Source of the DNA: Trogon surrucura
Taxonomy: Eukaryota; Chordata; Aves; Trogoniformes; Trogonidae
Direction of reading: 5' to 3'
Assembly (NCBI GenBank): GCA_020746105.1
Contig: CM036629.1
Span: 9,502,001 to 9,566,000, forward strand
DNA: 64,000 bases
This document shows, piece by piece, positions 22,301-33,000 of the stretch. A program made the translations under genes and the position numbers. The first letter of the stretch is position 1, and every line of letters starts with the position of its first letter. The notes under the pieces were generated by a model. It was given only the letters and a program-made list of their open reading frames with translations. It was not told the origin of the DNA and made no database searches.

Positions 22301-24593
22301 TCTAGACATATTAGCTGCTAAATAAGTCATATTTTCCATAGAATTTTTTTCAACAGCATGAAAGGAATAATATATAGCAAGAGAATCATATCACAGGAAG
22401 ACAAAGTATGAGAAAATGTTGCTATATATTTAGAAGGGAGGTATTTAGAACATGTGGTTAATATATCAGCTGAAAGCTAACTGCTGCCTATCAACAAAAG
22501 CAGACACAAGTACCTCTGCCTGAGGAAATTTCTGAAAACTTTTCTATCTCTGATCAGATTAGACATCACCTGCATATTAAAGATGACAGTTTTAAAGAAT
22601 CAGCCTCTGGCACGGGACAATCACTAAAAGTCCTCATTATTCGATAACCTAGGCCTTTATGCATATTACTGTGCGGATGAGGTGAGACGAGTGGCTTTCC
22701 TCTCATCTAGAGCTAGGGAGGTCTTGCTTGACCATCAGTGGTCAAGACAATATTTTCATTTGTACTGCTATGAAAGTAGTTTCCCAGGCTACTTCATGAA
22801 CCTGGTAGCTGAAGCAGCTGCCACGGCTCTCTTTGCCAAAGGTACTTTTGAGGCTTGCAGATGTCACCTAGCTCCCTCAAACCCCCCTAAGATGGGCAAC
22901 GGTGAATTGGATTCTTACTATGGGCACCAAAACGTAGAATTGGCAGAGAAATGCATTGTTGGGAAAACTTGGCTCATATCTGAAGCACAAATACTACTGA
23001 AGTCTGAAGTTCCTACAAGGGAGTCAAGTTATTCCTGGACACATAATGCATTTTGGGAATAATAAGACTATGCAAGTGACCAAAAGATTCTTTCCTTTGA
23101 TAAAACTCTTAGATTTTCAAGTGAGCACATTTGTGCATTCTCCCATGTTGCCTGCAAGGCTGGGAGGGCTCCTCTTAAACACCTTCTTCCCATCCATTTA
23201 TAAAATTCTCCTTTGCTGTCAAATCAATGAGAATCTTGAAAATACTGAGACTAGCTTGTATATGCATTTTAGCTATTGCCTACCTGCAAATGCAAAAAGT
23301 GACTGCATGCATGATTGTACGCAAACAACCAATTTGCATGTGTACATTTGACACTGTACACATTCAAATCAGGATCAAAACAAAAATATCCCTTTGAAAG
23401 CATAGAGGCGGAAAAATCCAATTAATAAAAAAAGAGAGAGAATTTGGAAATCTGAACTCATATTTGAAAGCAAATTAAAAGTATTTTGATTAATACTGGC
23501 AAATAAAAGAGAATACGAGCATATTAAATCTGTAGAATCAAAACGCAAAAGCTCATTCTACCAAAAAAAATGCCTCAAAGTAGTCACTGTAATTACTAAT
23601 CTAAATTAATGGTAGGTAGTAACACAATAGTTATTAATACATCCAGTTAGAACAGTATTACACTACTACAGAAGCACTCTTCTGTGTTATTGACAGTCTA
23701 GAACTTTGAAGTTCAGGGTGAAATCCAGAGTCCATTTGATTCAATGAATTTAAGGGCTCATATACAGCTTATTTTTTTCTTTTTTCTAAATATCTCTGCC
23801 TTAGAAGATATGAAGTATCTTAATGAACATTTTAAATAATCTTGAAAACAAAACTAATAAATAAACCTTGGACAAAACAAACTTATTTACTGAGTTTTGG
23901 CTGAATGAGACATCAGCAAGCCTAGCAATGAAATATAGTAAAGTAAGATACTTGCAAAAACACATTGGAATCATGCTTAAAATTCTCTGTCTAGTAAAAT
24001 CATCATTTACAATTTCGGCCATAAACAAGAGTTTATACACAATAAAGTTTAGTATTCTTATATTTAAGCCTTTCTATAGTCTTGATTTAAGGATAGGGAA
24101 GAGCTGGTCCAGTCAAGTATTTATAATTTGCCATAGAAAGGAAGGAATCAAATGAGTGTATCATGGTTAAAACACAAGGAGAAGCCAGAAATACATTTTC
24201 ATTTAGGCTGTCTCTGGCACTGGAACTAGTGCAGCAGAGCCACTCTTGCATTGGTGGGAATTTGCTGTTAAAGAGTTTCTTTGGCATGACCAAGTCTTTG
24301 TGGAATAAGAATATTAAAATGTCCAAAAAATATTTTACTACTGCAAAGGTGTCAAAAATTCCCCCTGCTTGAATAATTACTCCCTGGAAATCTGAGCTTG
24401 ATTAAGTGTCAACAAGTCTCAAGGATAAAAGCAATTACTGCCTACTTTGCTTTCCACTAAATATGAAAATGGAAGCTGCATAGGAATGTTTGTTGTATTG
24501 GGCGCCTGTTAAGTGCTGAATATTTCAAAAGGCTTTCCAGACATGAAATAGACAAATTTGAAAGTAAAAGGGAAACTCAAGTGTTTTGATTTT
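19336..24593. other. Noncoding AT-rich DNA with an unrecognised 126-codon frame
   Basis: No known gene. The longest non-CR1 open frame of the window lies here on the plus strand (22682-23062, GTG start, 126 codons). Its composition is unremarkable and it shows no domain, signal peptide or repeat I recognise. It begins on a GAG|GTGAGA donor-like word, which argues against its being an exon start. GC is slightly raised at 19780-19930 and 22680-22960. Everything else is ordinary AT-rich sequence. Confidence 0.5.
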
Positions 24594-24659
24594 AAAAAAA
24601 AAAAAAGAAAAAAAAACCAAACCAAAAAAAAGCCACCAAACACACCACAAAAAAAAAAT
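24594..24659 (+). repeat. A/C-rich low-complexity tract
   Basis: An A-tract interrupted by single G, changing into CCAAACC, CCACCAAACACACC and A10. The 81-codon lysine-rich frame crossing it is an artefact. Confidence 0.9.
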
Positions 24660-25232
24660 CCCACTGAAAATCTTCCTCATTATGACCTGTCATACTTATA
24701 TTTTTATTTACAGTTCTGCAGCAGATCATAAGGATACACTGAAAGGATCTCCTTTATATTCCCTCTGGGAACCACTCAACAGTTCAAGCCAAGGGAATTA
24801 CCAAAGATTACAAACAAATCCTCTGGATTAGCAAAAAACAAGACAGCATGCTCTTTACGACAGATGTAAATTGGTTCTCTGTTTGTAAAGTCCCCAACAC
24901 AGATAGGACAAGTTCAGAAACAGAAGCCCCTAAGTACTACTGCAGTAAAGTAAGAAAAAACCTGGTTAATCACACTTTGTATCACCTGTATTGACACAAC
25001 TGATTTTTTATTTCCAGTCTCTTAGGAAGACAGCTTTACATCTCCTTCATCAGAATTTCTCTTTCCCACAACCAATATTTTACTTTCAACAAGTACCTTA
25101 CGCTGAAGAGAAAACTACAAATTCCATTTCAGACAAAATCTGTCCCCAGCTGTTATCCTCCAGCACTATTCTCACATTCTATTCACACACACAAAAATCT
25201 TGTCTGACCCCCTCTCTCCCCCGTTCTTCCTC

Positions 25233-25284
25233 AACAAATAAATAAATAAACAAGCAAATAAACAAACAAACAAAATAAATACAT
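25233..25284 (+). repeat. Tetranucleotide microsatellite (AAAT)n/(AAAC)n
   Basis: Compound repeat: AAATAAATAAATAAAC, AAGC, AAATAAAC, AAACAAACAAAC, AAAATAAATAC. The change from AAAT to AAAC units within one array is visible. Likely polymorphic. Confidence 0.93.
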
Positions 25285-28200
25285 AACCAGGTCTCCAGCT
25301 TCCCTAGTGTCCCTCCCATGGTCACAGGTAACCAGGGAAACCAGAAACTATGGTAACTTAGGGATGACATACTCAATATGCCTTGAACTCCAGACCACAC
25401 AGAAAGTCCTCCTCCCTTTCTTCTCTAGGCAATGAAGTGACAACAGAAATAGCAGCAGCAAATCCCCATGTTTACTCATTTAGTCTTTTGAATTATTTAA
25501 AATCTGTATTTTCTGTATGGTTCTTCTGGTTTTGTAAGTGTCTTATTATTTTTAGAACAATTTCATGGTCAGGTAAGGTTGTTTCAAGTTAGACCTGAGT
25601 GCTCTCATCAAAGGTCTTACTGAAATTTTTAATTTTAGGGGTTTTTTTTAATGTCTGAAGTTACTTCAATTCAGAGTATATGGATGCTGGTTTTGACAGG
25701 AGGGAGAAAAAAAAACCCTCACCAAACCCCATCTGATTGTTTTCTGAGCCACGAAACTATCAAAGTCCAATATCTTAGTGGAGATTTATGTCTTAGGGTG
25801 AGTCTATGCAGAGTCTCTGATGTCTAATAAAAGATTAGTTGTTTCCCTGAGTAAGGATAAAAAGATAGTTCTATCTAACACTCATTTTCATGAAATGTGA
25901 AGGTACCTAATCTCTGAGATAACTCCCTTGTGCCAAATTTGTTTAAAATTGGCACAAAGCTCAAACATTATTAAGGAAACACATGCCAAATGTCAGGTTA
26001 GAAGAAAGTAATTTTTTAGGGAACTGGCTTCTAAAAAAAAAAAACATAACTAACACTTTACAGATTATCAGTGTTCCAAAAATGCTTATTTCTTCTTGAG
26101 AAAAAAAGGACAGTTACATCAAGAGCCTTTTGTAATTTTATGCTTTATGGCACAGTTGATCTTGTCGTCAAGTTCATTTAGAAAACTTCTGTTAACATTA
26201 GCAAGAATAATTATGCATCAGCCATCACACCTCACACAAAGTATTCTTAAATTCCACTGTCATTATATTCTGTGCAGAAAAAGCGACCACTGATACAGTG
26301 AGCTCAGTGGAAAGAGTGGGTGAAAAACTTAAGAGAGCAGCCAGTAAACACTTAGAAGATATTAATTTCTCTTGCTGTCACCTCTGTGGGATAACTGTAA
26401 AATGGACACAACATGTGAGAGAAATGATGGAAAGATGTGTTCTAGAGTATCATTTACAACATGGAGCCCTTTTTTTCTTCGTCTTATTTATACTGTCTCT
26501 GTCTCCTTGAATTATAAAACAATTTTATATTTGTCCAAACATTTCAGGGTTATGTAGGCACCGTTTTTTTATGCAATTAGCATGAAAAGAACTTGTTAAG
26601 CAATACAACTTGAGCTTCCTCATTTCCAAAAAATAGTACATCACCTTCAGTGAATGATTTTCTTCTGAAGGTTTTGGAACAAGTCATACTTTTTTTTCCC
26701 TGCTTCACTTTCTGTAACATCCTAAACTGAGTATTTTTCTTTCTTTTTAAGTCACCATATGTATTCAACAGTCCTGAGAAACCACTCAGACATAAATAGA
26801 CTACATCTAGTAACTAGCCGTAAGTTCAAGAAGAGGAAATGTTTTAGTTCCAGATTTTCAGCAATTTTTAGAAAAAACAATATGGCAGATCAAATAGATA
26901 AAGCAATGTGCACTTGTGTGTCCTCTTAATAAATTAATATATATAAGGAAATAATACTGATTTTTAAATAATGACAGCAAACGTTTTAGGCTGCAGAATA
27001 AGTAAAATGTCTGACATAGAAGAATGGGTATTGGAAAGTTCATCTGATTTACAAGGCAAAAAAAAAAGGGCTGACACATGCAAGACATCAGCAACTGCTG
27101 ATAACATAAAAAAGTCCTTACAAAAGTATCACCCTTGTTACTGACTGCTTCGCTAGGCAAGCCAGTCGGATAGATTCAGAAAAAAACACAAATAGCCCTA
27201 GTATATTCTCTCTTCCTCCCTCTTTTGTTGGACTTTCTTTGGACTGATTCAGATAAGTGAAACTGGTTCCTTAGATGTTAAAAATGACAGCCACGTTGAG
27301 GAAACTGTCAACTAGCTCAGGAACCACTATTGTGACAACAGCACACAATGCAGAGGCCAAGGGAAACAAATTCACAGTGAGTGAGGATTTATCCCTCTGA
27401 AAAAATCAAGCATGGGATCAAAGCACTATTTCAGTTCTCAAAATAGAACTTCACATTACTGAAACATCCAGAGATCTCTATTGAGAAAAGATATTAAACA
27501 GATCCTCTGTGGAGAATGGGAAATATTTAAAGCAAAACTGTAAACTTCCATAATGGCAATGCAGAGTATTCAAGCGGAAGTGAATATACAGATGTGTATA
27601 TATTTTCTACCACGTTTCCTGTTTAGTGAAAGCATCCAATGTTATTTTACCAGTTTCACACGACTGAATTTAAAAAGAATAATAACATCTTTCTGTGTCA
27701 TACATTTGTAAAGACACTATTTGGCATTGTTTCCCCATCTACCCATGTGAAATAGATTCTTTCCTGTCATCCAAAAGTACAGGGAAACTCTATAATTAAT
27801 TTTTAATGTCATAAGGTAATTCAGAAATACAGGATATTTTACTCTGCACTGTTTGTAAATTCTAGGAGTTTGCGATATTTTAGAGCAAGACTTCAAAGAG
27901 CTATGGAATGATGATGCCACCTTTTCATTATTTTTATGATCAAGCTCTAGTGTGCTGTAAATATGTAAGCTTTAGTATTGCTGAATTTATTTCATAATCA
28001 ATTTACAAAGGAGCACACTACTGCAAAGGAAGCATGATTATTCAAAGCCCATGCATATCACTTGTACAAATGTGACTTTTTATTTTCAGATTATATTGAC
28101 AGTGCTTACTTTTTGAAAAGCCTAAATAAGTTCAATTAGCCTTGAATTAATATCATCCCCTTAGATACATACCAAGTAGAAAAGATCATCGTAGTGCGAG

Positions 28201-28508
28201 GGGAGAGAAAAAAAAACATATCTGCCTTTGAATTTATAAAAGATAGTCACTACTACAAATAAAGGCCTATTATTGTCTGTCCTGTTAGCCAGAAGCCTGG
28301 AGCAAAAGCTTCAACAAGAGGGAAGCACATCATAAAATATATACTGTGTATTGTGAAGATGGCTGAAGTATCCCGTGCCATATACAGTACTCCAGTTAGG
28401 AAAGAAAAGCCTTTTATTTCCAGTGACTTCATAGAAATCTTGTCTTAATGAGGGTGGCTCTTTGAAATAGATACTAGCGTAGTAAATTGACACATGACGA
28501 GTATATAA
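25285..28508. other. Noncoding AT-rich DNA
   Basis: No gene recognised; frames are at most 100 codons without family resemblance. Contains an A-tract plus CCAAACCCC mosaic at about 25707-25731, an A9 near 27059 and ordinary AT-rich sequence. Confidence 0.6.
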
Positions 28509-28609
28509 CATATCATGTAACATGTAACGTAACATGTAGCATGAAGCATGCGACATGTAGCATGTGACATGCGATATGTGATGTGTGGCATGTGACATGA
28601 AACATATAA
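28509..28609. repeat. Degenerate heptanucleotide array (CATGTRA)n
   Basis: CATG or a one-base variant recurs every 7 bp: starts at 28514, 28521, then (after a 12-bp step) 28533, 28540, 28547, 28554, 28561, 28568, 28575 (TATG), 28582 (TGTG), 28589, 28596 and 28603 (CATA). Units are CATGTAA, CATGTAG, CATGAAG, CATGCGA, CATGTGA and relatives, so the consensus is about CATGTRA over 13-14 units with one 5-bp insertion. On the minus strand this gives a peptide with a 7-residue period rich in H, M, C and T, which explains the 65- and 113-codon frames there; neither is a gene. Confidence 0.93.
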
Positions 28610-29659
28610 TATATACATGATGGGAAAACTCCCTGACCTCATTCAACATCACGTAGACAGTTGAACAAGTTCTCCGCGCTTAGAAGAACAGTAGCAGAGC
28701 GCTGATCCGTTGCATATAATTTACCTCTCGAGGGAATATAATTTCTTTCCAATTGCTTCCTGTAAACACTAAGAAAAAACAGGTTCAGTATCTAACCCTC
28801 TGGCCTATTGTCCATTTAACGTGAATGTACTTTTCTGTCTTTTGCTCATGATTTGTTTGGAATTCCAGGTTGAAAATTTCCCACGAATATGAGTGATATG
28901 CAACACTGTTCTCTTGTATATACATTTACATTAAGGAACAACGTTCACAGAATTTAGGAAATAACATTTACGTGAAGTGAAATTTGGGTCAACAAATATT
29001 CTGCACTTATGCTGTGGTTGTTGCACATATTTGTTTTGAAAAAATGGTTCTCTCCTCTGGAAGTCCTTTCTCTTCTGGTTCGATACTTGGCAAAGTTAAA
29101 GATGCAAAGGGGGAAGTAACATTTTTTAAAAAAATAAATAATAAAATCAGAATTATTTAATATGTATAATCATTCACAAAGACCCTGCAATCCAAAACAA
29201 AAGATGTGCTTCATTTTTGTCCTGAGAGAACCGTTTTCCACTGCAATTTGGCAAGAAGCATTTCTTCCATTGAGATTAATGGCAGTGTAAGTGTAAAAAC
29301 TGTGATTTTGCAGGCTGACAATTAAGAGTTAAATATACTCACAGTTTCAATTGAGTGTCTGACCACTAAAATCTAACTCAGGACTTCCTCACATAACTTC
29401 CGATGAACTCAAAAGAAGGGGGGAAAACTGATTCAAATAGTGCATCAGAGGAACAACACAGCCTGCATTTTAGGCAAGTTTTGTATAGTCCTTGTGGTTT
29501 TCTAAAGACTACGTTTATTCCAAGCTCTGCATTTAGAATGTTTTAGTGCTTTAGTTTAGAGGATTTGTTTCTGAATTCTAGGTACTGAGAATTAATACTA
29601 ACTTACCTTCCTTTGCCACAACTGTGCTTCCAAATTTCAAAAGCATAAAAAAATGGCAA
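28610..29659. other. Noncoding spacer before the solo LTR
   Basis: No gene or repeat recognised apart from short A/T runs (for example about 29126-29145). Confidence 0.6.
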
Positions 29660-29665
29660 TGTGTC
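29660..29665. repeat. Left target-site duplication of solo LTR
   Basis: TGTGTC immediately before the LTR's TG. The partner on the right is GGTGTC at 30052-30057, so five of six bases agree. Six-base duplications are typical of class II (ERVK/alpharetrovirus-like) elements. Confidence 0.75.
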
Positions 29666-29919
29666 TGTTGGGTCCTAATATTTGGATACGCTAGTAAAGA
29701 ACTGAACAAGTCAGTGAGTGGGACGGGGGGCAGGAGTCATGCAAAGGACAAAGCGTTGATACGGCAAGATCTTGAAACTGCAAACTTACCAACTTTAGGG
29801 AGGCAGTTATACAAAACACAGAACTTGGCTAGTAAGACAGGATACGCATGCTTGTTAGGCAGTTACGAATCAATGGATTCAGAGTGGCGCGTGAACAGCT
29901 TGTGCTGGGCAGCCTGTAG

Positions 29920-29970
29920 CCAATCACAATATGCGTGATGCGTGCTAAGGAAAGCAAGAACAGTATAAAT
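29920..29970 (+). promoter_or_regulatory. LTR promoter: CCAAT box and TATA box
   Basis: CCAAT at 29920-29924 lies about 40 bp upstream of TATAAAT at 29964-29970, near-ideal pol II promoter spacing. Transcription would be expected to start about 25-30 bp past the TATA box, on the plus strand. Whether it is active is unknown. Confidence 0.7.
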
Positions 29971-29984
29971 GTGTGCTACTTTGC

Positions 29985-29990
29985 AATAAA
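29985..29990 (+). terminator. LTR polyadenylation signal AATAAA
   Basis: AATAAA in TTTGCAATAAAGCGG, only 15 bp after the TATA box, as in compact class II LTRs where the signal sits in U3/R. Cleavage would be expected 15-25 bp downstream. Confidence 0.7.
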
Positions 29991-30051
29991 GCGGCAATCT
30001 TTGGAATATCATATTGGTGTCGTGTCGTCCACCCTCGCGTGGATCCCCACA

Positions 30052-30057
30052 GGTGTC
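30052..30057. repeat. Right target-site duplication of solo LTR
   Basis: GGTGTC directly after the terminal CA, paired with TGTGTC at 29660-29665. The single mismatch is at the first base. Confidence 0.75.
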
Positions 30058-33000
30058 TCTATTAAACACATGCATTTCCAGCTCTACAGGCAGAATTGAA
30101 AAGCTGTTTGATGTGTGTGAGATGTCCATTAAAAATTAAAACTCAAAAATTATTCATAGAAGACAGCAAAACAGGAAATACTGCCCTAGAGCTCTACAAT
30201 TAAAGGAAAAGCAAGAGTCCATCAGACTGTTAGCTGGTCATTTAATGGACTGCTCTTGGTGTTACCTAATGATCTGAGGAGAGCAAGAACACCTATTCAC
30301 AAACTCTTCTCTAATTTCAGGGTAAGACATTAAGTTGCCAATAAGCAACTTAATTTCTCACAAATCTCACTGATTAACAAAAGCAAGACTTGCTGAAGAT
30401 CTGACCTCCTACTTGCTTATTTGATGGACAGTTCTGTGACACCTGAATAAAAGGCAGAGTCTCCATTTCTTTAGTTCTAAGAGCAGTTCTGAATGCACAT
30501 GAAAGGACTCAGCCACAGCCTTTGGCAGTTTAAGTATACTCTGCATGTTAGCACCACTGGCAAGGTCTAAGAGTGGTCAGAAGGTGAGATGCCCATGGCA
30601 GTCCTTTCTACTGAGTCTAACAGAAATTCAGAAACGGCTGTGCAAAAGGGTATCTCAGTAAAGGTATGATTAATTTATATTTTTTTAAATGAACTATTCA
30701 GCATAAAAATAAAAAGGATTGCATGAAATTAATATGGAGAAAGAGTCTGCTCGTGAACTACAGCTTGTACAGCTTGGGAGATAAAGGGAAAGACCCATGG
30801 CCTCCAGGATCACTCCCTTCTCAGCCAGTCAAGATGACTTATTACACCTGCATACAGCAGAGGAGCAAAACAGAAAGTAAAATTACTTCATTGATTTTGT
30901 TCTAGTGTATGTAAATAACCTTATTGTCAGATTTGCCCTTTCCAAGAGAAAAAATAAATAAATGTATTGTTCAACTTGTCAGTGGATTTAATTTTTTTTA
31001 AAATCTGATTTTGATATTTTGCTACTTCCCCACTAAGGACTCGGCAAACAGTAGTAAGACTAGCAGAAACTATATTTACTTTGTAATCTATTATATGGAT
31101 TATTTCAACTAGCTTTTAAGCTCTCTTAATAAATTTCCTAGTTTCACTCCAATACAGTGATTTAAGAAGAGATGTCCTGTTGAGAGATTTCAGGCATTTC
31201 AATTATTTGTATTTTACACTTCTACTTGTCAGAACTGTTACTAAAGACTTATTTTTTCTGAATATAGCCTAAGTAAACTTTTTATACATCATCTACGTCT
31301 CAATTATAAAACAAATACTGTTTTGATAGTAAAATAATCTATATACTACTAGTTTAAGGCAAGGAAGCACAGTCTTTAAACCTATAGATCAGTTACAAGG
31401 CAGTTAATTTTTAAGCCAAAATCAGTCAGTGTTTGTGAATGGCTGGGAATATACATGTGGGCAGGCACTTGAGGGCAGAAGCAATAACCAGCCTGTCAGT
31501 CATCCTAACAAGCTTAAACAAATATTGATTTTGTGTGTAGATGCATACAATATTATATGCACACATTTAGAAATGTTAATAAAAATGTGATCTATTGCAC
31601 TTCTCTCACTAAATACAAAATGCCAAAAATAATCTAAATAATTCTAAGACAATTGTTTGCTTGGCAAATCCATCTTCAAGGATCTGGAAATAAATCACGG
31701 GTTCCTTGATGTGGCATAGCATATTTGAACTACCAGATCAAATAGAAATACCAGCTACAAATCAAATAGTTACAACTCAGTCTCATTAGAGACAAGAAAA
31801 GCAAATTAGGTAAAAATAAAGTCTTACTTAGGTCATCTTTCAAAACAAACTGAGAAGTTAAAAAAGGAGTCCATTCTCAGTACTCATGAGTTTAAGTGAC
31901 AGATTCAATGAAATACACTATTCTTCTATATTCTTCACATCTACAGGTAGTCAAAGTAGAGTTTATTCTTTCCTATGAGTTTCATAATAAACTTTTTAAA
32001 GCATTCTGTGTTACCCTAACAATCAGATTATCTTTATAATCTAAATAAACAGCCTGGAAATAATTCGTGTTGGAATACTGAGGTTCTGCATATTATAAAC
32101 AACTACAGCATTCAAGGACTGGGCATCACTAGTTTTCATCTTACACCTTAGGTATAGTTTAAACATTAGACAAGATCTGTATCTCATATCTTGTACCAAT
32201 CTCAGTTTAATAAATGCACTACTGCTGTCTCTACAACTTTTTTGTTGTTTTAAAAACAAGGTTGATTTTGTAAATTTTTATTCCCAGAGGTGAAATCAAA
32301 TTTTTCATATGGTAATACTGAATTGACTGATATTAATACTTATTATGCTTATCATTTGAAAAAGTATCTTCAAGACTGGGCTGTAAATATGATGTAAATT
32401 TTACCAAAATTAACAAAGAGATTAATTACAAACAAGGGGCCTGCCGCTGTGAAACTAAGGACTTTTTCGTACAGCATGCTGGACCTACTTTTTACTCAAA
32501 TAGCATTTTCCATATTGCCTCTCTCCAGGAAACCACATAGCTAATGCAGGCAGCTGAACATCATATTTACAGCAGACAAACAAGGGCATTCTCAGAAGTG
32601 GAACCCTGTCACTCAGAAATGTACTAAATGAGTATCTGAACAATAAGGAAATTCCTAAATATACCTAAATGGTGATGAAATGAATAACCCTCACATGAGA
32701 ACTAAATTCTTGAATCAAACTAGTGAGTAAACAAAAGTACAAGGAAGTAAGGGATGTTCTGAGGTCACTGAAGAGGACAAGCATGTGCTCTTCACTTACA
32801 CTTCAAAATAGTGTTGTCATTTTCTTGGAATGTCTCATGCAAGGTGGCAATTTCAAGAACAGTAGTCTGAGAATTAAACCCAGGTCAGAGAAACCTGACC
32901 AGTTAATAACAACCTAGAAGCACTCTGTTCTTTATAGGGCAGCAGTTTCAGATAAATGAGATGTATAAATATTTAATGTCAGTCCTTAGTTTTGCATAAA

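Larger units (their letters stand above)
29666..30051 (+). mobile_element. Solo LTR of a class II (ERVK-like) endogenous retrovirus
   Basis: A structurally complete 386-bp LTR. It starts TGTTGGG and ends CCCCACA, an imperfect inverted repeat (6 of 7), and is bounded by a 6-bp duplication with one mismatch. U3 carries CCAAT at 29920-29924 and TATAAAT at 29964-29970, with AATAAA at 29985-29990. A short U5 of about 60 bp ends in GTGGATCCCCACA. This order (CCAAT, TATA, AATAAA, short R-U5) is the standard avian class II LTR plan. No primer-binding site, gag, pol, env or second LTR is present on either side, so it is a solo LTR left by recombination between two LTRs. Two frames of about 90-100 codons overlapping it are LTR artefacts. 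Confidence 0.88.

Noticed and set aside
28311..28652. 113- and 65-codon minus-strand frames with a 7-residue H/M/C/T repeat
   Set aside because: The periodic peptide is a direct consequence of the heptanucleotide array; there is no start context or conserved domain outside it.
29081..29100. GGTTCGATAC, resembling a tRNA B box
   Set aside because: No A box or cloverleaf can be built upstream and the terminal CC is missing.
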